Source: Neocallimastix lanati (nom. inval.)
Lineage: Eukaryota > Neocallimastigomycota > Neocallimastigomycetes > Neocallimastigales > Neocallimastigaceae
Reading direction: 5' to 3'
Length of the DNA stretch: 64,000 nucleotides
Assembly: GCA_016946835.1 (NCBI GenBank)
Contig: JACVTC010000013.1
Span: 1,015,001 to 1,079,000 of the forward strand
The notes beneath the pieces were generated by a model. That model worked only from the letters and a program-made list of their open reading frames with translations, was not told where the DNA came from and made no database searches. Of the stretch, positions 48,212 through 63,040 are shown piece after piece. The stretch's first letter is position 1. Each line of letters opens with the position of its first letter. The position numbers and the translations under genes are program-made.

Positions 48212-51200
48212 TTATAACGATAATGCTGAAAATGATTTTATATAAGCCTTTAGTTCCTATTTAAATATTATAATCATAATTAAATTATATATATTTATAT
48301 ATATATATATATATATATATACATTTATTATATTAATTTATTATAAAAATATTATTATTGCTTGTTGTATTATATAAATGTAATAATAATTTATTAATAA
48401 ATTTTTAAATATTACTTTATATCTTTTATAATGAGCTTCTACAGGTTTCAAATCTTCTTTTGTTTTTATTGGACGTCCATTCTTTTTATAAAATGATTCT
48501 TGATATCTAATTAATTCTTCTTGTATTTTTCTCTTTTCACTTTTACATGCATTTAACCTATAAATATAAAATAATATATTTATTTAATAATTTATATTTA
48601 TTATTTCTATCATTAAATAAATTATATATTCTCAAAACCAATTGATTAAACATACATGCATCGTTCAAATGGATTATCAATTTTTCTTAATAAATCCGCT
48701 TTTTTCTTATTCTATATAGTTGTTTCCATGGATTATTATTTTTTTATTATTATTATCATATGAAATATAAATTATAATTATATATATAATATTTTATATT
48801 AAAAAGTTAGAAATAAAACAAAAATAATAAAAATATAAAAATAAAAAATAAAAAATAAAAAATAAAGCAAAAAATTAAAAATTATTTTAATGATAAAAAT
48901 TTAAAATTTTAATTTTATCTTTACTATTCATTATCTTTCATAGTGTATTCATAATTTACCTTTATTTTTTCTAATGATTTTTTTAGTCTCTTAATATACC
49001 AAAATACTTCTTTTAATAATATTTTATCCGTATTTTTATATTCTTCCAGTTTTTCTTTCTCTATTGTATTATTTATTTTAGATTTGGTATAAAAATCTTT
49101 AATAGTTGATAATTCTCGTTTTATTTCTTTATAAGTTCTCAGAACTTCATCTGGCTTCATGGCAAATACATAGATAGGACGATGTTCTAGTTGCCTTCGT
49201 TTATCAATATTCCTTAAAATACGTTGTCCAGGACTTAAATCCTTAATTCCATAATATAAGTAATCATTTTCTAGTTTTAAATCTATTCAATATAAAAAAA
49301 AAAAATTATATAGATAAAAGATTATAATTTTAATAAACTTATGAATATGAATATTTTTTTTAAAAAAATATTGTACTAATAATAAAAAAATATATATATA
49401 TTCAAATAATATTATATATAATTCAATTAATATTAATGAAATAAAACCTTTATAATTCGATAAATCTTCGGATGATTCAATTTTTTTCATACATGACTGA
49501 AGATCAATAAATGGATAATATACTATATAAATATAGTATATAAACATAATTTGTATATATTAATAAAAAGAAAAAAAGATAAAAATTGTTATTATTCCTT
49601 CTTTAAATGTTATAAATATTATTAACTATGAATTAATCAATTTATATTAAATACCATTAATATTGCCATCTTTATATATTTGATATTTATCTAATTCATC
49701 TATAATATATTATATATAAATAAATTATATATACACATATATATATGTGCGTGTGTATATTGTTATTAAATATGAAATAAATAAATAATTACGAAAAGTT
49801 TAAATATGATATATATTATGATTTATGATTAATTTATTTATTTATTTATTTATTTATTTATCTATTTATTTATTTATTTATAACTTCTTTTATTACCTTT
49901 TATATAATTTCTTAAAAGTTTGAATTTATTTTTCGTAAATTTTTGCATTTCTTTTATAACTTCGGTATCTTCATTTTCTCTTTTTGAAAACTCTTTTAAT
50001 TCTTTACAATATTTATCTAAGAACTTTAAATAATGTACAAGATCTCTTAATCTCTCCATAAATACTTTTTTCTGTTGTTGTTGAATACTCTTCATATGAT
50101 TTATCTTTGATATGTTTTTCATTCGTACATTAAAGTCCCTTAAACTTTTGAAAAATTCTTCTCTCTTCACATCTATTACCATATGACTATAGGAGCCTGA
50201 TAAATGTCCCCGATCATATCTTTTGATTCTTCTATCATCGGAAAATACTGATTGACATTTATTTAATTTTTTTTTATTTTTATTTTTATTAAAACAATTA
50301 ATGCTATTCACTATTTCTCTGATTTTTCTCTCTTCCTCTGATATTTCTTCTTTTTTTGAATCTTTATTATCCAATTTTTTTTCATCACTATCATGATAAT
50401 TAGTATTATCGTTGTCAAGATGGGTATCACTATCAATATCATTATTACTTAAATAATGACCTTGTTCAGATTTTGATATAAATTCATTCTCTCTAGTTTT
50501 TTCTGAATAATTGTTTAAAGATTCTATATCAATACGTTTAGATAAAATAGGTAATTTTTCTTCCTGTTCTTGATATAGATTTTCTCTTTTAAAAAGTTTA
50601 GAATCACTAATAGAGAAATTTCTAGTAATTCTTTCTTTTTCTTCATTACTTAAATTCATTATATCTTTTACTTTCATATTCTCTAATAAACTATATCGGT
50701 TTCTATTATCAGTTTCAAAACTATTATTATTATTATCATTATTATTACTATTATTATTATTGTTGTTGTTGTTGTTGTTAATATTATTATTATTAGTAGT
50801 GGTAGTAGTAGTAGTATTGTAAATATTATTAACACTATTGTTTGATATTAATTCTCCTGATATATATCTTAAAGAACCCATAATAGGTTTATTTTTAATA
50901 TTTTTGTCAACAATGGCATTGTTATTGTTATTGTTTGTTAATAATATTATATCGTTGGTATTACAGTTACTACTTGTTGGTGAGGTAATACTTTTAGTAC
51001 TAATATTATTTTGCTTTATAATTATGAAGATATTTATATAAAATGAAAATAATATTTTTTTTATAATAACATAAGTATAATAATTAAAAAAAGTTATATA
51101 ATATATAATAATAAAAATATTTCATTAATTTAAAATAAATTAATTATATTAACAGTATTTTATTTTAAATATAAAATATATAAATAAAAAAGTTAAATGT

Positions 51201-53120
51201 TTTTTATTTTTTGATAACATATGTATATATATTTTTTTATTAATTTACATTCAAATTATCATTATTAGATAGTAAAGATGAATGATAATTTTTGTTATTA
51301 TTTTCACCAATATTTGGTTTAGTTGAATTGAAAGGATTAGAATTTAATTGTTCCTTTTCTTGATAATTCTTCTTATTATCTAAATTAGCTAAGGTTTCTT
51401 CTCTTGATAAATAATTATTAGGTACTTGATATTGATTAATATTATAACAATCCATATCAACATACTTATGATCATTCATAAAATTATTAAAAAAATAATA
51501 ATAATAAATATAAAAATATACACATATATATATTTATTTATTTATTCAATATTTAGATCAACATATTTGTTTATATATTATATATATAATAGAAAAGAAT
51601 AGATATTAACTTTAGTTTCTTGTTGTCCTTGGTTATCTTTCAAAACATTTCTATTATCATCCAGAGAGTTTTGAGTATTTTTAATAGGATTAAGAATAAA
51701 TTCAATTGATTTATCATTATTATTAGTATTAGTATTAGTATTAGTATTAGTATTAGTATTATCATTATTATTATTATTATTATTATTTAATTGTTTCTTA
51801 GCGTCATTTCCTATAATTATTATTTTACTATTATTTTTGAATAAACTATCATTCGCAATATTTTCAATGAATTTACTTAAATTTCCTTGACTCCGGAATG
51901 AATCTTCCATCAATGAAGTCTCATTTAATTCATTAAGATTTAGAAAAGATAAATGCATTTCATTCAAATTTGAATAGGAATTTGATTTTGAATTTAAATT
52001 ATTGATAATGAAAGAATCATTAGGAATTGTATTATCTAACAGTATAATATCATTACAATTTTTTATACTAATACACGATATATCCATTAATTCTGAATTA
52101 TTGACATTATCCACAATAAATGTATCTTGATTATTACTACTATTATTATTTAATACAATTTTTTCATCATCCCGTATAAATGATTCCATTTTGATTCCAC
52201 TATTATTATTATCTATTTTACCAACTTTATTCATATTTATATTATTATTATAATTATTATTATTATTATTATCACTATTATCATTATTGTTATTATCTAT
52301 TTTAATACTTTTATCATTGCTATTATCATTATTATAATTATTATTGTTTTCAGTTTTAATATTAGTATCATTATTATTGTCATTATTAATTTTTGTATTA
52401 GTATTAGTATTGACATCAATAATTTTTGTACCATTATTTTCATTGTTTTTATCAATTGATGAAGTGCTAATACTATCCTCCATTGAAATAATTTCATAAT
52501 CAAAATCTTTAAATGTAATATCCTTTATTGAAATTTCGTCACTATCATAAGTTGGTTTGATATCAAAATAAGAAAATTTTAATTCCTCCTCCTCTCTCTA
52601 TTAAATTATATATATTATAAAGCAATACATATTATTTAAAAAAAACAAATAATATATATATATTAAAACTTTATTTTAAATATTTATAAATTATAAATCA
52701 TTAAATTTTTCTTAATTCTTTTTTTTTTTTTTAGTTTATTAATAGATAACAATAGAAAAAAAATTACCTTTATTCTTAATCTTTTATAATAATGAATGAT
52801 AGTATTTGTAATGTGTAAAGGTGCGATTAAAGTTGTTTGTACATTCGTTGTTTCTAGACATTCAATTAACTTTGGTGCAAGCATAATACTTAAATTACCA
52901 ATATCCATCTTATTATAACTTTTGAATTTATCTACACAAAACATAAATTCTAATATATAAAGTAATGTGTCATATCTTTGTTTTGGTAATTGTAATAAAG
53001 CTTTACCCATTTCATCGCATGAGTCTATTATACAGAATAAAATTATATATAATTTTACATAAAACGATATTAATTAATAATAATTATAAATTTTGATAAA
53101 TTTTATGATATTATCATTAA

Positions 53121-53175
<55 letters not shown>

Positions 53176-53383
53176 GTTATAAATAACCTTTTGCTGATTC
53201 AAATAATGTGAAAAATTCTTTTGGTATAATCTTTCCAGATATTTCTTTTAAGAATTGTTTAAATAAGGTAGCAATAGCATAGTCATCACTATAGTTTGTA
53301 AAATCAATTACACCAGCTATTTCATTCAAAAATAAAATAATAATATAATTATATAATTTATATTAAAAATTATTATGGTTAAT

Positions 53384-53440
<57 letters not shown>

Positions 53441-54428
53441 TTTTTCTTTGAATTTATATATGTCACATTTTCCTTATGCAAATATTAAATTTACTTTTAT
53501 CAATTTTTTCTTTAATTTCATTTCTTAAGTTAAAGCATCCACTAAACCGAAATAATCCTTCTTTCATTAACACTATTTACATAAACAACATAGGATATAA
53601 AAGTATATAATTTTTTTTTTATTGATTTATTTATAATAAAATAAAAAAAAAAAAAAAATAAAAAATAACATACATGTTAACAATATGATTTAAGAGATTA
53701 TAATGTCAATGAAATTTAATAATACTTTTTTATATTAACCTTTTTCCTGTTTTAAATATTTTACAAATTGCTGTATTTCCATAGGTATATTTTTTAAATT
53801 ATATTCAGATTGAAATAAACTTTCCATGGTAACTGAATTATTTTCATATCCTGAATTGTTCTGCCATATTTCGGTATTTCTTTCAGTTATAAGAGTAAGA
53901 TTTGAGCTATCGAGATTATTGTTTTGGTGGTTATCTGATGTAAAAGTAGTATTATCCTCTAGCAATAATGATTTTTTTTTATCATGATGTTTTTTATTAT
54001 CTTTTTTTGTATTTTTATATAAAAGAAAATTATAACAAAATAATTTATATTTATTTGTATATATTTATATATATTTATATAAAAAAAAAAAAAAGAAATA
54101 TATAATTATATAATTATTTTATATATTGTATTAGAACATGAAAAGTTCAAAAGATCGTCTTTTTTTTTTTTTTTATAGTAACAACAACAATAAAAAAAAA
54201 AAAAAAAAAAATACTGATGTATTTAATTTAAGTCAATGTACTTTCTAATTCTTTAGAAGATAATATTCTTCGACGTTCCAACAACTCCTCAATAGAGAGA
54301 CCAAATATTTGTGTGCCATATAGTCGATTATTATTCGATTTTATTTTTAGTAGAGACGAAACTGTCTCTGGATAAATGTATTTATTAATACTTTCATTAT
54401 TCTTTAAATATTTTCTAAATAAATACAT
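48212..54428 (-). CDS. RhoGAP protein with FAM13-like C-terminus
   Basis: Fourteen exons on the minus strand: 54428-54242, 54000-53740, 53572-53495, 53316-53188, 53024-52768, 52597-51611, 51464-51249, 51013-49897, 49699-49655, 49522-49448, 49282-48960, 48711-48656, 48557-48416 and 48256-48212. They sum to 1305 codons plus stop, in frame throughout. An N-terminal RhoGAP domain starts FGLSIEELLERR and has GLFRFSG with the arginine finger, DDYAIATLFKQFLKE, and NLSIMLAPKLIE. A long Asn-rich acidic middle follows. The C-terminus (CKSEKRKIQEELIRYQES, NGRPIKTKEDLKPVEAHYK, ELKAYIKS) matches the conserved FAM13 C-terminal block. It should stimulate GTP hydrolysis by a Rho-family GTPase. The first intron donor (GTACAT) is the weakest junction. 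Confidence 0.85.
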
Positions 54429-56386
<1,958 letters not shown>

Positions 56387-57215
56387 TTAGAAGCGGAGCT
56401 TTTGGAAGAACCACTTGTTCTTACCACTCTTGTATCTATTATTAAAATATCAAAAATATTTAAATTAAATTTCATATATATAATTTTTTGTAAATAACTT
56501 TGTTAATACTTTGAATAAAATAGTAATTATAAATAAATATTATAAAAGTTTACCTTTCTTCGAAAGCCTTCTTGATAACCTTACGGGTTTGAATTCTTTG
56601 GCTTGGGTCCTTGAAAGCATCAAGAGTAACGTTTTGCTTTAAATCGACATCAAGACTGTATCTGGTTGGCATGATGTGGTTGAAGTTAACGACCTTGACA
56701 AATGGCTTGACCTTAGAACGCTTGGCAACAAGCTTTTGACCCATGGACTTGGTAACCTTTAATGGGTATCTTTCAATACCAGCAACAATGGCGTGTGGGT
56801 ATGGACGTTCCTTGGTACCTTCATCATAATGTATTTAAAATAAATGCAAACAAATAAGATGCAATATTGGTTAAGGAAATATTTAATTGTAATTATTTAT
56901 CTGTATTATATTTTTTGTATTATTTTTTATAGAGTTAATATTATAAAAAAGTAATCATTTTTTATATATATAAAAAGGATATTTTTAACAATGACGGCCT
57001 TCTTTCCGGCGAAACGACCTTGTAAGATAAGAACAACCTATATTAATAATATTCAAATAAATCTCATTAATAACATTACATTATAGATTAAATTAATCAA
57101 AACCTATTCATCCATCCATCATTTTAAATTTCAATTTATTTAATTTAATAATTCATATACATTTAATATTATTTATTATTCCACACACCTTTCCTGGCTT
57201 GAGGAACTTGACCAT
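56387..57215 (-). CDS. RPL27: 60S ribosomal protein eL27
   Basis: Four exons on the minus strand: 57215-57189, 57037-56983, 56830-56554 and 56435-56387, giving 135 aa (the family is about 136). The protein begins [20 protein letters not shown] and ends [10 protein letters not shown], both diagnostic of eL27. It continues through a KOW motif and the [16 protein letters not shown] segment. It is a large-subunit ribosomal protein. Codon use is far more C/G-ending than in neighbouring genes, as expected for high expression. The second intron does not follow GT-AG and reads as U12-type AT-AC; the other two are GT-AG. Confidence 0.96.
56831..56982 (-). other. U12-type AT-AC intron in RPL27
   Basis: On the minus strand the intron starts ATATCCTTTTT (from 56982), matching the U12 donor consensus ATATCCTTT. 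It contains TTCCTTAAC at 56878-56870, the U12 branch-site consensus, and ends in AC (56832-56831). Splicing here joins GTTAAAA to ATTATGATGAAGG and restores the conserved VKNYDEGTK of eL27 exactly. The branch A to AC distance is about 40 nt, longer than the usual 10-20. No GT-AG alternative keeps the conserved residues. Confidence 0.88.
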
Positions 57216-57694
57216 GATGCCTTTAGGACTAATAAATAATATTAATTAAAAGAGGGTTTAAACATTTTTCTCAAATTGAATCTCTTGAATAATAAGATAG
57301 AATATAATGAATTTACCCAATCAATGATTAGTATAATATTTAGCCACTCTATTATATATATAATATTATTAAAATCTAATTATATATATAATAATAAAAA
57401 TTAATTTATATTATTTATTTATTTATTATTTATTTATTTATTTATTATTTTTATTTATTTATTATTTTTATTTATTTATTTATTTTTTATATATTTATTT
57501 ATTATTTATTATTTATTTATTTATTTATTTATTATTTATTTATAAATTTATAAATTTTTTATTTTTTATTTATTTATATTTATTATACATATTAGTAATA
57601 TAATGAAAAATGTTTAATAATTAAATAGTAAAAATAATTTTTAATAATTTTTATTTTATTATGATTTTAATAATGTATAAATCATATTATACCT

Positions 57695-57842
57695 TTGTCG
57701 ATTGCATAATAATTTTATAATGATTTTATATTAATTTTATAATAATCTTATAATAATTTATAATAATCTTATAATAATTTTATAATAATTTTATAATTTT
57801 ATTTATTTAAAATTATTATAAAATTATTATGCAATTGACATA
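57695..57842. repeat. Inverted-repeat foldback element
   Basis: About 32-bp near-perfect inverted arms: ttgtcgattgcataataatt at the left (57695 on) and its complement ending at 57842 (aattattatgcaattgacat). The roughly 80-bp centre is made of 'ataatnttat' units. It would form a long hairpin. A small MITE is inferred; no target duplication is clear. Confidence 0.55.
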
Positions 57843-58514
57843 TTTTTTAGAAATTACTTAGTACTATTTTTTTCCTCAATCAAAATAACTTTAATTCAAT
57901 AATCATTAATTCGTGTATTTAATTTTACATAAAAAGTTTAGATATTAGTAATATATATTAATGAACACTTAATTATATTTTATTAGATAACAAAATTATC
58001 TGAAGAATAATTTCTTATTATTACTAATTAATTTTTACTTTGAAGAATAATTTTGTATTTCAATCCCTAATTCATTAAAATATTTGCTTAGAACAAAATG
58101 AAACAAAAAAATAAAATTTCAAAATCTTTGCTTTGATTAAAGCAAGTATAAAATAAAATCTTAAAATCTTATGCAATAATTTATAAAAGAATGAAACGAA
58201 ATATAATGAAATTTATAAATTGTAATAAAATATAATAAATTACATAGTGAAGTAGTTTATAAATGATTAATTATGAAAATAAAGTATATTTACTTGTATA
58301 AAAGAAATTAATTACATCAAAAAAATAAAAAAATAAAAATAAATGAAAAATGAAAATATATAAAAAAAATAAATAATATATAAATAAATAAATAATAAAA
58401 TATAATATAATTAAAATAAAAAAATAAATAAAATTAAAAAAATATATATATATTTATATATATATTTATATATTTATATATTTATTTATATTTATTTATT
58501 TATATATATATATA

Positions 58515-58517
58515 TAT

Positions 58518-58604
<87 letters not shown>

Positions 58605-58605
58605 T
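58515..58605. repeat. (TTTA)n microsatellite
   Basis: About 22 TTTA units. Confidence 0.9.
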
Positions 58606-59836
58606 GTAATTAATTAAAAAAAAAGATAATTATATATATTAATATTACTTGATTTTCACTTTTTTTTTTTTTTAAACAGACATAAACCATGTTACACGGA
58701 ATTTTCTGGCATTTAATTTAAAAAAAAAAAAAAAAATACTTAACTCCATAAAAAATAATAATAATAATAATTTATATATAAATTACATAAATATAAATTA
58801 ATTTTTAAGATTGATCATAATTCAATTAATAATTTTATTAGTAAAATGAAATTTTTTTTTTTTTTAAATTTTTATGAATTCAAATTTTATGATTATAGCT
58901 AAACAAGTTATAAAAATTTTATTAAAAGTTAAGTGCTCCACATTTAGTTAGATTTTCACTATTTATTACTTTACTTTCCTATTAACAATATACTATCTAC
59001 AAATCTCAATCCATAACAGGCTTTTTTCTTCTCAAATTATACCAAGAAGTACTTCAGCGACTGATTTAAATCCACTAGAATCCTCTATAAATGGAAAATA
59101 TCTAATAATAACCATATGAATTCAATCTTTTCATAAAAAAAAAAAAAAAAAAAAAAAGCCATAAAAAAAATACCATTTTAATCTTCTCAAATCTATATAT
59201 ATTTATCTATTTATCAAATAAATAAACTAATGAATATAAAATATAATATGATATATAAAAAATAAATAAATAAAAGAAGACAAAAAAAATAGATAAAATA
59301 AATATAATTTTGATTATATATATAATTATATTATATCATATTTATATAAGAAATATAACTTATACATATAGCTATAGTTATATTTCATAATATTCTATAA
59401 TTATAATTTATATATAATTAAATTATTTATATTTAATAAATACTATTCATCAAATTTTTTATAATTTTTTTTTTATAATTATAATTATATATCATTAAAT
59501 TATTTATTAATAAATACTCTTCATCAATATAATATTTTTTTATATAATATAATTAAATATTTTTAAAAAGATTTTAAAATATTTAATTATTAAATTTTAA
59601 TATAAAAATGTTTATATTAAAATACATGTAAAAAAAAATACATATAAATTATTAATATATATAATTATAAATTAAAAAAAATTGTATTTATTATTTTTTT
59701 ATATTATTTTTGAACTTATAAACATTAAATTGAAAGAAAGAATTTATTTATTAATTAATATATTTAGACATTTATTTATTTGTATAACTTATTTATTTAT
59801 TGATTTAAAAATTAATTTTATAAATTTAAACTAAAA

Positions 59837-60766
59837 ATGGCTGCTAATTATGAAAAATATTTAAATGACTTTGTTGAAGCATTAAAATTTGAATTAAATA
59901 AATATTATATTACATTAAAGAAGATTCCAGAAATTGATTGTAAAACGTTTTTTAAACCAGAAAATTTAATATCCATAAAAGAAAGATTCTATTCTGAATC
60001 TAAAAAAGTTATTGATAATGTATGTAAAAAAAAAATTAATAATAATAATAATTATAAATGATTGTAAATAATGTTTTTTTAAATATTTAAATCAAAAATA
60101 ATAATAATAATAATAATAATAAATTTTAATAATTTAAATAAATTGAAATATTTTTTAAAATTTAAAAATATAGGTTATATGGAACGATATGTTTATAATG
60201 ATAGTTTGTATGATCCATGTACTTATTCTTTTTAACATTATTCAAGATAGGGGTAGATATTTTAAGCAAATTTTATATGTTATCTGTTTAAGTAAGTCAA
60301 TGAAATTTATTAAAATTAAATTTTACTACAATTATATCCATTAAAATATTCTAAAATTGTAAAATTAATAATTAATTTGTTTTTTTATATTATCAAAATA
60401 ATAATAATAATAAATAATATTTAATATTTAATATTTAATATTTTTATTGATACTATTTAATAACTGCAATAATAATTATAAATTAATACTAAAAACAAAA
60501 AAAAAAAAAAAATGAAACAAAAAAGTTTTATTAAGTTTTTCTAGTAGTTACTTAAATCAATTGGGTACTGAAAATTGGTCAAAATTTGCTGCAAAGAATT
60601 ACTTTGATGAAGAAGGAAAATTTATGTTATTATTTTTAAACATTCCAGTTTTTATTGAATTAGGTTTATGTTTAGTGAGTATTATATATATATATATATA
60701 TACATATTTTTTTCTCAATAATTTTAAGTATTTACTCATAAAATAAATAAAATGTTGTATGAAATC

Positions 60767-60815
<49 letters not shown>

Positions 60816-61007
60816 GTTTTTATTTCAATTTTATCATTAATTTATTTATGTTCTGGAAATAAAAAATCAAAAAAGTCAAAATCTGGTAAGAAAAGTGTTG
60901 CAAAGAAACCAAAACCAGAACCAAAGAAACCAGTCTCAAAGGATAGTCAATTAAAGGGTAACGTTAAAAAGCCATATAAGAAAGCCCCAGTAAAAAAATT
61001 TAACTAA
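59837..61007 (+). CDS. TMEM18: TMEM18-family membrane protein
   Basis: Four exons: 59837-60019, 60174-about 60291/60295, about 60545-60674 and 60816-61007 (about 207-213 aa). After a soluble N-terminal helix come membrane segments (MIVCMIHVLILFNII; LLFLNIPVFIELGLCLVF; ISILSLIYLC). The TMEM18 signature lies between them: NYLNQLGTENWSKFAAKNYF then DEEGKF, matching 'Y.NE....NW..FS..QYFD..G.F' of the animal protein. The C-terminus is Lys/Pro-rich. TMEM18 proteins are nuclear-envelope/ER membrane proteins of uncertain function. The junction between exons 2 and 3 is ambiguous: the GTAAGT donor (60292) with the strong CTAG/TAG acceptors breaks the frame, while a donor 4 nt later (GTCAAT) or an earlier acceptor (60526) keeps it. 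Confidence 0.82.
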
Positions 61008-61855
61008 TTGGGATTGAAAATTAAAGAAAAAACAATTAAAATAAAAGAAAATGGAAAATACCAAATAATAAAAAAAAATAAAATAAAATAAATATAAAAA
61101 ATAAAATTTATATCACTTTTAATTTTATATCACCATTATTTTTTTTTATCAATATTTTTTAATTATTCGTCATCAATTTTCTATAATAATTATATAAAAT
61201 ATATCATTTATTAAAATTATATAATTATAAAAATTTTATAAAAATAAAAAATAATGATAATAATAAATTGTTGAATAATAATATTTCACATTAAAAAAGT
61301 ATTTAATTTCTTCATAGCATATAATTAATAATATATAAAAATTTAATAATTACAAATTTTCTTATTTAATAACTTTTTTATTATTTATGTTTTATTTAAT
61401 GATTATAATTTATTTATTTATTTATTTACTTATTTATTTATTTACTTATTTATTTACTTATTTGAATAACAAAAAAAATTTTTTAACACTATTTAAAAAC
61501 ATATACTTTATTATTATTTATTATTATTATTTTATTCTTTATTAAATGATAATGATAATAATTTATTTACTTATTAATTTATTCATTTATTTACTTATTT
61601 AATTGAATAGCAAAAAAAAAATTTTTTAAACACTATCCTACAATAAATATATCAGAATTATTTTTAACACTATTTTACTATAAATAACGATTTTCCTCTA
61701 CACAATTTTATAATTTATATATCACCACAACTATTTTTAACAATTCAAATAGAATTGTTAACTTTTAAGATTTTTTTTTTTTTTTTTTTTTTTACGGACA
61801 TAATCATTGCGAATTTTAATTCTATTTATTTATTTATTTATTTATTAATTACATG

Positions 61856-61891
<36 letters not shown>

Positions 61892-61946
61892 AGTAATATA
61901 AAATAAAAATAAACATTCAAAATAAAGTGTATAAATAAATTCAGTT

Positions 61947-61977
<31 letters not shown>

Positions 61978-61979
61978 AA
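61008..61979. other. 3' intergenic, AT-rich
   Basis: Between convergent genes. It carries (ATTT)n-like runs at 61410-61460, poly-T at 61770-61793 and 61859-61888 and poly-A at 61946-61980. Two related segments near 61370-61500 and 61510-61640 share 'tatttacttatttattt' and 'aatagcaaaaaaaattttt', suggesting an old local duplication. No gene. Confidence 0.55.
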
Positions 61980-62335
61980 AAGGACCATTATTCAACGAAA
62001 ACCTTTAAGATGATAAGATTTCTGTTTTATAAGGAATTCTTATTCTGGATTAGGGTTTGAATTGACAAACTGAAATGAAATGAAATTATGGTCTTCTCCT
62101 TTAGAGGCATTGGCCCTGATGGCCTGTCTTAACTGCAATATCAGTATTGACGCTTCTAGTTAGTTTACTTTTATACTGTCGGAATAGCCATCCTTGTTTG
62201 TTCGAGTACTAGCCCTGGGCATAATTTCTGTATAGAGAACCACAGATCTCACCAGGAATGGCGTTTTAGAATAATTAACCAGAAATGATTTGATTCTTAA
62301 ACAAAGCATCCCATTCCTTTATATAATTTAAATCA
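61980..62335. other. GC-richer island, unidentified (ncRNA or repeat candidate)
   Basis: About 350 bp with near-balanced base use in a region that is otherwise almost pure A/T. It includes aggcattggccctgatggcc, gttcgagtactagccctggg and cacagatctcaccagg. No long ORF exists on either strand. A short B-box-like gttcgagtac is present without a convincing A box. I do not recognise a known RNA. It could be a structural RNA gene or the end of a mobile element. Confidence 0.4.
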
Positions 62336-63040
62336 GTAATATCTACATCTCTTCCACCAAGAAGGATAATATATAATCGGTACTACATCATATATATATT
62401 TACACCCTTATTATTCAGAAAATTACTAATATTAACATGATTTTCATTAATTGACCTATTCACTATAATATTAGTAATGATATTATTATTTTTACAATCT
62501 TTTTTTTTTTTTTTTTAACGACAGCAATTTACAATCACTAATATTAAAATTCCTATTTTCATGATGAATACTATTATTATTATGAACAATACTAATTCTA
62601 TAGTTATTATTATTAATATTATAGTCTTCATTACTATTGAGAGTCACCTCATTCATCTTAAAATAGTGTAGAATCAAATACTAATTTCTTAAAGTAGTAG
62701 ACCTATGAATAAATGAATATTTATAATACTCCACAAATTATTCTATTCTATTTTTTTTTTTTTTTTTTTTTAAACATTCCATATTCCTTCATAAACTTAT
62801 TTTTAATTTATTCTTTTTTTTTTTTTATTGTTGACACTAAAATAAAATAAATCGTAAAAAGAAGAAATATAATTTTTTTTTTATTATTATTTTTTATTTA
62901 TATTTTATTTATTTGTTATTTATATATTATTTATTTAATTTTTATTAAAGTGAGTGCGAGTATGCCCCCTTAGTAAGTAAATATTTTTGTGAAAAAAATT
63001 GGAGAGTTTCGTTTGAGAATGCGCGTCTTTTTTTATATTA
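62336..63040. other. Intergenic, AT-rich
   Basis: Contains a short minus-strand ORF (62492-62677) rich in Asn/Asp that starts MILHYFKMNEVTLN, without a recognisable domain, plus poly-T runs at 62502-62517 and 62752-62771. Probably non-coding. Confidence 0.4.

Larger units (their letters stand above)
57216..59836. other. Divergent intergenic region between RPL27 and TMEM18
   Basis: 2.6 kb of A/T-rich sequence, including (TTTA)n-like runs at 57405-57545 and 58515-58605 and a foldback at 57695-57842. A mildly more complex part at 58915-59115 has no ORF. It must hold both promoters; no specific element can be picked out. Confidence 0.55.

Noticed and set aside
48712-48959. Separate small gene starting at the ATG near 48725 (FAM13-like end)
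   Set aside because: That ATG runs into a stop after a few codons. A GTAAAT donor at 48959 joins the upstream exon in frame to 48711, and the 14-exon sum closes in frame.
48924-48959. RhoGAP ending at the TAG 48924-48926
   Set aside because: Possible only by intron read-through. The spliced alternative continues into a conserved C-terminal block.
56831-56990. GT-AG explanation for the second RPL27 intron
   Set aside because: The only nearby GT (in ATTGTTAAA) would remove conserved residues, and no acceptor AG restores YDEGTK; AT-AC restores it exactly.
62195-62225. tRNA gene suggested by gttcgagtac
   Set aside because: No cloverleaf can be formed around it and no proper A box lies upstream at tRNA spacing.
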